A DNA stretch of 21,733 bases from Bacillota bacterium. Its GTDB lineage: Bacteria > Bacillota > Dehalobacteriia > UBA4068. Below, one piece after another: positions 15,926 to 21,733 of this stretch (positions within the stretch are counted from its first letter, which is position 1; each line of letters opens with the position of its first letter). Under the pieces are notes generated by a model that was given only the letters and a program-made list of their open reading frames with translations, had not been told where the DNA came from and did no database searches. The stretch lies in contig WRKD01000212.1 in NCBI GenBank assembly GCA_009778255.1, positions 1 through 21,733 on the forward strand. Direction: 5' to 3'. The translations under genes were made by a program, and so were the position numbers.

Positions 15926-17586
15926 AATTGATTGACGTTGGTAGAATTAGAGTTTCTCCGTTTGTTTTTGAGAGTATTACTGAAGTAAGAATTGAAAAAA
16001 GCTTAAATGACCATGCCACTTTGTACGCTTGTGGTATAGTAAAAGACGACAAACAATTCACCCCTGCCACCGGCATGACAGAGGGTACAGGCATCAAATG
16101 TGAAAATGACGGATTGGTTTATTTTAGCGGGGTTTTACAACACATTAAAGTCACCTGTGTAGACGCTGTGTATCGCTTAGAGGTTTATGCGATATCCCAT
16201 ACGATATTAATGGATACAGTTAAGCACAAACGCTCTTTTCAAGACAACGCTCAGAATTACCAGTCTATAGTAGAATCTGTAATAGCGGATAACGGCGCTG
16301 CTGTTACCTATAACGCAAATGCCATGACGGTGGAAAATATAATTTTGCAATACAACGAAACAAACTGGGAATTTGCCAAAAGGCTGGCTTCCCACACCAA
16401 CGACGTTTTGATCCCCATTACCGACGACAACCCCGCCTTCCATTTCGGCGCCCCCAGCACAGGCGGCGCTAAGGTAATCTCCAGAGATTTTGCCATATCT
16501 AGGGATTTTGACGCTATTAGGCGTTTTGATGCTTTAAGCAGCATAGAAGGAAAAAAGAACACCAGCCCGCTTAAATTGACTGATGAAGATGTTACGCTAT
16601 ACACTGTGGAAACAGACGAATATGTCTGCGATTTAGGAGAAAAGCTCAATCTAAACGGCGCTGACCTGCATGTATGCCATTTGACACTATCCTTTGTGAA
16701 ATCGGCTTTAACAGTTGTATACACTCTCTGCTACAAACAAGCAATTTCTACCCCCAAATATTATAATCCGGCTATAACTGGCCTTATTCTGGATGGTACA
16801 GTAATGGAAGTAGAAAACGATACCCTAAAACTTAAATTAGACGATGACAATGAACGTGGGGTAGAGTTGGACACCGGAGAAAAACATTTCTTTAAATACG
16901 CTACAGATTACAGCATGGAAAATCATACCGGCTGGTATGTTATGCCTGAAGACGGTGATACAGTGCAGCTATTATTCCCTAATGAAGATGAAAGATACGC
17001 CTATGCCACCTCCGCTGTAAGGCAAGACAATACCGAACGCACAATAGATCATATGGTAAAATACTGGCGTACCTCATATGGCCGGGAAATAAAGATGGAT
17101 AAAGATGAAATATTGATTTCTACCGTAGACGATACTACCTATATCCGTATTCATAAAGATAATGGTGAGACTGGCGAAAGCCTAGGTATAGAAGTTATTA
17201 CCCCCAACCGCGTGCTAGTAAAGAGCGGTTCTAAGATCAACATAGAAAGCGACGACGATATGACCATTACCACCGAGAAAAACCTCTATATTGAAGCGAA
17301 GGATTCTATTGAAATGGTCTGCGCTGGCAATGTTATGAAATTTATCCCGGCGGATGGGATTGCTGTAGCTACGGATAAAGAGTATCAGCTTGTAAGTGAA
17401 GGCAACGCGTCAGTTGACGGCAAGAGCGAGATCACTGTGAAATCTGGCAAGGATATGACAATTGATTGTGGAGCTAAGCTAGCGGAAGGGGCAAGTAAGA
17501 AGATTGAGATGGCCAGTGGAGGAAGTTCGATTATGATGGATTCTAGTGGGGTGGATATAAAGGCGACGATGATTAGGGAAAACTGA
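15922..17586 (+). CDS. VgrG/gpD-like spike protein
   Basis: This 554-residue protein is the central spike of the injection system. The N-terminal part matches the gp27-like hub (VRIEKSLNDHATLYACG, then a GIKCEND...YFSGVLQHI strand pair). The hallmark Q143-Y-N-E-T-N-W149-E-F-A-K-R-L matches the QYxEsdwdFxxRL motif of VgrG and phage late-control D proteins. An OB-like domain follows, including M341-P-E-D-G-D-T-V-Q-L-L-F-P. The C-terminus is a repetitive beta prism (KINIESDDDMTITTEKN, then SIEMVCAG, EITVKSGKDMTIDCG) with no fused toxin, ending in a normal IREN-type terminus. The start ATG at 15922 overlaps the stop of the small gene and has GAGGAGGG upstream. An open LRR frame continues in phase just after its TGA stop. 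The PAAR-like tip it needs is encoded at 14074-15033. Confidence 0.88.
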   Translation: MKLIDVGRIRVSPFVFESITEVRIEKSLNDHATLYACGIVKDDKQFTPATGMTEGTGIKCENDGLVYFSGVLQHIKVTCVDAVYRLEVYAISHTILMDTVKHKRSFQDNAQNYQSIVESVIADNGAAVTYNANAMTVENIILQYNETNWEFAKRLASHTNDVLIPITDDNPAFHFGAPSTGGAKVISRDFAISRDFDAIRRFDALSSIEGKKNTSPLKLTDEDVTLYTVETDEYVCDLGEKLNLNGADLHVCHLTLSFVKSALTVVYTLCYKQAISTPKYYNPAITGLILDGTVMEVENDTLKLKLDDDNERGVELDTGEKHFFKYATDYSMENHTGWYVMPEDGDTVQLLFPNEDERYAYATSAVRQDNTERTIDHMVKYWRTSYGREIKMDKDEILISTVDDTTYIRIHKDNGETGESLGIEVITPNRVLVKSGSKINIESDDDMTITTEKNLYIEAKDSIEMVCAGNVMKFIPADGIAVATDKEYQLVSEGNASVDGKSEITVKSGKDMTIDCGAKLAEGASKKIEMASGGSSIMMDSSGVDIKATMIREN

Positions 17587-18111
17587 TGGATATCATTATA
17601 TGTAAGCGGAACCAACATAGTAAACTTAACATGCAGTGAAAATTCACTGACCTCGCTAAATATAGATAATTGCGATAATTTGTATTCAGTTATCTGCCAT
17701 GACAATCACCTAACCTCGTTAAATATAAACAATACCACCATGCGAACTCTTAACTGCAGCTACAATGAATTAACTTCGCTGGATTTACATAGGTTTAGCG
17801 AATTAAGGGAATTATATTGCAGTGAAAACAAACTAACAGTTTTAGATATAAGCAATAATGATAAATTGGAGAGGCTAAGTTGCAAGAGCAATTTTCTAAC
17901 CTCATTAATAGTAAAAAACAAAGCAAATTTAATATATCTAAGTTGCCGCAATAACCAGCTTTCTTCGCTGGATATTAGTGATAATCTTAAATTAGAATAC
18001 CTTGATTGCTCGGAGAATAATATGGCGGGCGAAGGGTTTGTGATGGGGTTTGACAGGAGGGGGACAAAGTCGATTTTCAACAATACGAAGGCGGAGGATG
18101 ATAGGTGGTAG
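17587..18111 (+). pseudogene. Leucine-rich repeat segment without a start
   Basis: The frame is open from the codon after the VgrG stop to the TAG at 18109-18111 (174 codons) and in phase with VgrG. It encodes about six repeats of ~21 residues of the pattern L-x-C-S-x-N-x-L-T-x-L-D-I-x-N (for example CSENKLTVLDISNND), beginning at about 17614. Such LRRs occur in Bacillota surface and effector proteins. No ATG, GTG or TTG with a ribosome site precedes the first repeat; the earliest TTG is at 17680, inside repeat 2. Most likely this is a fragment of a longer LRR protein left by recombination behind the spike gene. The alternative is a VgrG-LRR extension reached by stop readthrough; TGA is an ordinary stop elsewhere here. 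The tail (GEGFVMGFDRRGTK) does not match the repeat. Confidence 0.6.
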
Positions 18112-18291
18112 TGGAGTGGGTGTTGGCGGGAGAGAAAGTGGTCTGCGTAGTAGCCGAAGTTTAGAGGAGGGCTGCAGGCTCGCAAGAAAAGAAGAGGTTC
18201 CTGCACGGGGATGTCTTTAAGTGTAATTGTAACAGAATTATGGCTAATTTGCTCATTTAGAAATGATTGTCGAGAACGAGGAGGATGGAAA

Positions 18292-20736
18292 ATGACTGTC
18301 AATGTAACAGATGCAATTTCAACAGAACAGTATCTAGCATCAAGAGACGGAGTGAATTTAGTAAAAGCCGTTCACATAAAGCTATACAAAGAAAAAAATG
18401 AAGGTAGAGAAGGAGATCCAAATCCACAAGATGTTCCCTATTTTAATTTCGGAATTGATAAGAATTTTGTTAAATTTGGGATTACAGATGAAGATATTGT
18501 TGTTGATGATGGAGGGCAAGTTAAGCTTAAAGGAGGAGGTGTAATTGCTCTTTGTGGATTTAGATATGGCGGTGAGTATAATATGGGTCAAGATATAGCA
18601 AGCATTGAGCGATTTAATGGCTTAGCACTTCCAGCTAATTTAAAATATTCTTGGAAAATTACAAAAGCCAATGAATTTAAAGATTTTAGCTTAACAAAGA
18701 TTAGAAATAACTATCAAGAGGAAAATTGTGTAATTTATGATGGATTTAAAATTCCCATAAGCACACCAATTCACGAAGATAAACTAAGTGTGCCGGGTAA
18801 GTATTTGCTTGAAATCACATTAACAACTTGTGAATGGCAAAAAATGAATGTACCAGGAGAAAAGGCGTGGATGGTGGTTGAAAACTTGCTAGGTAATAGT
18901 GTGGCAAAATATACGGACACAATAGTAATAAAACGCACTATTTTTGTGGCAAAAATTGTCGAAGGTAAAGAAAAGGATAAATATAAACGGACGGAGAGAA
19001 TAATTGATTTTAATGAAAAAAAGAGAGGTAATAGTGAACAAGATAGTAAAAATAAAATTACAAATAATAGAGTTTACCAAGATGATTTAGAACTTGTTAA
19101 ACCAGATTTTAAAAATTCACTTAGTCTTACCGCAATTGACATGGAGATGATTTATGCAAAGCATATTCTGCACAATACATTAAATGAAGGAGAATATTGT
19201 ATGCCATTTGCATCAGGTGATAACAGAAAAATTACACAAGGTTTTTGGGGTACTACTTCACATCGTGGTTCTAGTAAAGACACAACAACTTCAGGTATTG
19301 ATATACAGAGCGGTGGAGATTCAAATGTTGTATTATTCTCAATGCTAGAAGGCCAAGTCGTTTCTATTAATGGAACTGCACTTAATGATGGCGATAATAT
19401 CCCTACTATAGTTGAATTTGATATATATACAGAGAATATTGGCAATGGGATATATCGTGCAGAGGTTCTTGGAATACCCGACAGAATTGCTGTTTTAGTA
19501 AATCCAGATAACTTGGAAATAACCGACAACAAAGGAAAAATAAGACTTCAAGCAACAGCAGGTGATGGCTTAACAAAACGTGGCAGATACAATAATCTTA
19601 TTTTAAGAATAATTAATCAAAACAATGAGGCAGAAATTGTAACATCTGAAAGGTTTTCATTAACTGCAGGTTATTCACCGAATAATCAGCCAAGAGTTGT
19701 GGTAAAAAATTCTAATGAATTATTGGCTAGCAAAGTTGATAAGGATACTGACCAAAATAGAGCTCTATTTAGTGTTACAACTAATAGGATTTATGATGGT
19801 GACTATGATTTTGATGTTCTTAATCTACCACCTGATATACTTGTCTATGGAAAAGATGAAAAAAATAATGATTATATAAAAAAAATAAGAATCAATAACA
19901 ATACCGGTTCCTTAATGTTTATTGGTAGTGAAAACACAAAAGCGGGAGACCTAAGTAATCTTAGATTGATAATTAAGAATACAATACCAGAAAATGCATC
20001 GAGTTCGACAGTTTTTAATCTAAAAATTATTAATCCGCTGCCAGAAAAACCATTATCGACTGAAATAAAAGTTGGTACGCAATGTGGCACATTAATATCT
20101 GGCAATCAAGGCACCATTGAATTTCCAATATCAACAAATAACATTCCTGGGAACACATATTCTGTATCAGTTGATAATATCCCAGAAGGTTTATCTGTAG
20201 ATAATAATGGTAATGTTATTATCAATAAAGATGGCACTGGCAAAGTCATTATTAAAGGTTCATCAACAGTTGTTGGCAAACATAGTCTTATTTTAACAAT
20301 CAATAACATAAAATCAAATAAATTCATATTAGAAATTGTGCCGCTGATAAGAAAAATATCAATTGGAAAACAGAATATACAATTGCGCGCAAAGAACTAT
20401 AATGAAACAGTTATTAAAACCAATGACGGATACTTTTTGGCATACTTACATATAAAAGAGAATTCTTCTAATCACCTAAATGTAAATTCTACCGTAAAAG
20501 CTGGAACACCTATTGGAATTGTTGGCAACAGCTATAATTTTAATAATCAAAACGGAAATCCAGCAATTCATTTGCATTTTCAAATTAGTGATAGACCGCC
20601 AGGTGATAGACCTCAAGATAGTGATGATGATAAAAATTGGTTCAAAAAATTTAGAGAATATCGAATCGATCCACTACGGTTTTTTGATCTTGATGAAGTT
20701 AATGACGGTAAATTTGAACTTTTATGGTATAATTAA
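18292..20736 (+). CDS. M23-like peptidase with inserted Ig-like repeats
   Basis: This 814-residue protein is a probable cell-wall-active effector. The start ATG at 18292 has GAGGAGG at 18279-18285; an earlier in-frame ATG at 18211 has none. Residues 1-300 are of unknown fold, with no signal peptide. The first half of a LytM/M23 domain follows: ITQGFWGTTSH324-RG, then I336-D337-IQ, then SMLEGQVVSIN. About 320 residues of three ~100-residue beta repeats (about 361-462, 463-582, 583-683) come next, each with a D/N-x-L/I-P-x-G/R core such as VDNIPEGLSV. The second M23 half then resumes: GYFLAYLH720, KAGTPIGIVGNS, and H760-L-H762-F-Q-I. Nine residues separate HRG from IDI, where M23 enzymes have H-x-G-x-D. 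Peptidoglycan endopeptidase activity is inferred and depends on whether H324 and D337 can still bind zinc. Confidence 0.7.
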   Translation: MTVNVTDAISTEQYLASRDGVNLVKAVHIKLYKEKNEGREGDPNPQDVPYFNFGIDKNFVKFGITDEDIVVDDGGQVKLKGGGVIALCGFRYGGEYNMGQDIASIERFNGLALPANLKYSWKITKANEFKDFSLTKIRNNYQEENCVIYDGFKIPISTPIHEDKLSVPGKYLLEITLTTCEWQKMNVPGEKAWMVVENLLGNSVAKYTDTIVIKRTIFVAKIVEGKEKDKYKRTERIIDFNEKKRGNSEQDSKNKITNNRVYQDDLELVKPDFKNSLSLTAIDMEMIYAKHILHNTLNEGEYCMPFASGDNRKITQGFWGTTSHRGSSKDTTTSGIDIQSGGDSNVVLFSMLEGQVVSINGTALNDGDNIPTIVEFDIYTENIGNGIYRAEVLGIPDRIAVLVNPDNLEITDNKGKIRLQATAGDGLTKRGRYNNLILRIINQNNEAEIVTSERFSLTAGYSPNNQPRVVVKNSNELLASKVDKDTDQNRALFSVTTNRIYDGDYDFDVLNLPPDILVYGKDEKNNDYIKKIRINNNTGSLMFIGSENTKAGDLSNLRLIIKNTIPENASSSTVFNLKIINPLPEKPLSTEIKVGTQCGTLISGNQGTIEFPISTNNIPGNTYSVSVDNIPEGLSVDNNGNVIINKDGTGKVIIKGSSTVVGKHSLILTINNIKSNKFILEIVPLIRKISIGKQNIQLRAKNYNETVIKTNDGYFLAYLHIKENSSNHLNVNSTVKAGTPIGIVGNSYNFNNQNGNPAIHLHFQISDRPPGDRPQDSDDDKNWFKKFREYRIDPLRFFDLDEVNDGKFELLWYN

Positions 20737-20782
20737 TGATTTTATTTTGGTATAAGACAAGTTGTCAGAAAGGTTGATACAT

Positions 20783-21733
20783 TTGCATCCTCACTTCGTT
20801 GAACTATCTACCACCCTACGCAACGAAAAACTCTTGAAAATGGAGGTTCTTTTTGTTGCTCAAAAAAAACACTGGCTTTTTTTGTTCAATAATCATCTTC
20901 AATCAATCTGCAAAAAAATAACTACATTACAAACTGAATCTACTCTACCTGCTATATCATTCCTAGAATTCACTCAACTCTACACCAATATTATTAGCCG
21001 ACGCTATGTAGCGGAAATATGGGTGTACGATGATAAATTATACCTTGATAAAAATCAACTTTACATCGGTGAATATGATCTTTCATTTCTATTGATTTAT
21101 TTCGATGACCTATGGAACTCCTTGCTTTCAGCACGCAAGCAGTATGTTGGAAAGGTTACTTCACGGGAAATAAAGGAATATATGCTTAAAGCAATTCCTG
21201 ATTTCTTATCATATTTCATAAGCATAGTCCGCTTTGCGATTAGAGAATGCATTGATAAAAAACCGTTAATAGATATTAAAAAAAACGAAGAGTTTATTGT
21301 TAACGTAGGCAATTACATGGCTAGCACTGAATCAGTTTACGCAGAATATAAAAATAAGGACGCAGACAAGATAGTTAAATGGTTTGAAGAAGGGCATATT
21401 GGGGATTATGTTTATGGCGACTATTCCAAGCTGGATTTTTCAGGTCGTTCATTTATATCCAAAGAACTCCGTTACTCCTTTTTCTGCCATTCTTGCCTAA
21501 AAAACACTTTCTTTCAAGGATCTGTATTAATCGGCACAAGTTTTCATGAAGCTAGTATGGAAAATTGTCATTTGGATTATTGCTTCATAAATGAAGCGGA
21601 TTTCTCTCATGCTAGATTAAATAATGCAAGTTTTGTCAATGTTGACGGGCGAGCTGGATTACCAAATGAAAAGGAATGGCATCATGTAGGTTTTCTACCC
21701 GTCAACTTCCGCCACGCCGACCTAACTAACACC
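20783..21733 (+). CDS. Pentapeptide-repeat protein, 3' partial
   Basis: The frame runs 317 codons from a TTG at 20783 (AAAGG nine bases upstream) to the window edge without a stop, so the gene continues beyond it. Other in-frame TTG codons at 20762 and 20774 are less well placed. Residues 1-210 are mostly helical with many aromatics and no known motif (FVAQKKHWLFLFNNHLQSIC, YLDKNQLYIGEYDLSFLL). From about residue 215 pentapeptide-like repeats appear (KLDFSGRSF, SVLIGTSFHEASMENCHLDY, EADFSHARLNNASF), which form a right-handed beta helix. Proteins of this kind are found beside CIS and T6SS spikes as adaptors or effectors; the role here is inferred from position after the M23-like gene. No immunity candidate can be assigned, since the end is not visible. 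Confidence 0.75.
   Translation, partial: MHPHFVELSTTLRNEKLLKMEVLFVAQKKHWLFLFNNHLQSICKKITTLQTESTLPAISFLEFTQLYTNIISRRYVAEIWVYDDKLYLDKNQLYIGEYDLSFLLIYFDDLWNSLLSARKQYVGKVTSREIKEYMLKAIPDFLSYFISIVRFAIRECIDKKPLIDIKKNEEFIVNVGNYMASTESVYAEYKNKDADKIVKWFEEGHIGDYVYGDYSKLDFSGRSFISKELRYSFFCHSCLKNTFFQGSVLIGTSFHEASMENCHLDYCFINEADFSHARLNNASFVNVDGRAGLPNEKEWHHVGFLPVNFRHADLTNT

Noticed and set aside
17584..17586. Recoding of TGA as Trp or Sec to join VgrG and the LRR segment
   Set aside because: TGA ends several other genes here (for example at 1501, 7796, 11888 and 13384), TGG is used for Trp, and no selenocysteine-type hairpin was noticed; kept only as a testable alternative.
18098..18220. 40-codon frame after the LRR segment (MIGGSGVGVGGRES...)
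   Set aside because: It has low complexity, its purine stretch sits too close to the ATG, and it looks like purine-rich filler; 18112-18291 otherwise holds no supported gene.
18211..18291. Earlier ATG at 18211 as start of the M23-like protein
   Set aside because: It has no ribosome site, while the ATG at 18292 has GAGGAGG at the right distance.

Overview
The window looks like a low-GC Bacillota chromosome, probably an anaerobic clostridial or Negativicutes lineage. The pointers are AT-rich codon use, strong AGGAGG-type ribosome binding sites, some TTG/GTG starts, a lipoprotein signal, and short GC-rich palindromic repeats between operon genes. No rRNA, tRNA, CRISPR array, transposase or integrase was seen. 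All supported genes lie on the + strand, and both window edges cut through a gene.

The locus reads as one contractile injection system (CIS, T6SS-like) with its effectors. Region 1 (2-1944) holds a sheath-like protein, cut by the left edge, and a small Hcp-like tube candidate. Region 2 (2060-3367) holds an unknown 186-aa gene framed by two related hairpins, then a small two-pass membrane protein preceded by a heptanucleotide repeat. Region 3 (3525-6571) is a signalling-type module: a zinc-ribbon FHA protein and two successive PP2C-fold proteins. Both PP2C-like proteins have lost metal-binding residues; the second is tethered to the membrane and carries TPR-like repeats. Region 4 (6594-11888) holds two unrecognised, translationally coupled proteins, an Hsp70/actin-fold ATPase with a CX2CX2CX2C cluster, and a phage-baseplate-like protein.

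Region 5 (11996-15534) carries two probable effector-immunity pairs: a transglutaminase-like cysteine enzyme with a lipoprotein, and a DUF4280 PAAR-like spike tip fused to a YeeF-type nuclease domain with a YezG/DUF600-like immunity protein. Region 6 (15785-21733) has a 46-codon gene coupled to a VgrG/gpD-like spike, a leucine-rich-repeat segment in frame just after the spike stop codon, an M23 peptidase-like protein whose domain is interrupted by about 320 residues of Ig-like repeats, and a pentapeptide-repeat protein running off the right edge.

Inferred working model: sheath, tube, baseplate-like proteins, VgrG and PAAR form the injector. The FHA and pseudophosphatase proteins gate assembly at the membrane. 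The variable 3' half supplies cargo and its antidotes. I see no recognisable TssJ/TssL/TssM membrane complex, ClpV ATPase or Ser/Thr kinase in this window; they may lie outside it or be replaced. Family assignments rest on motif reading by eye.
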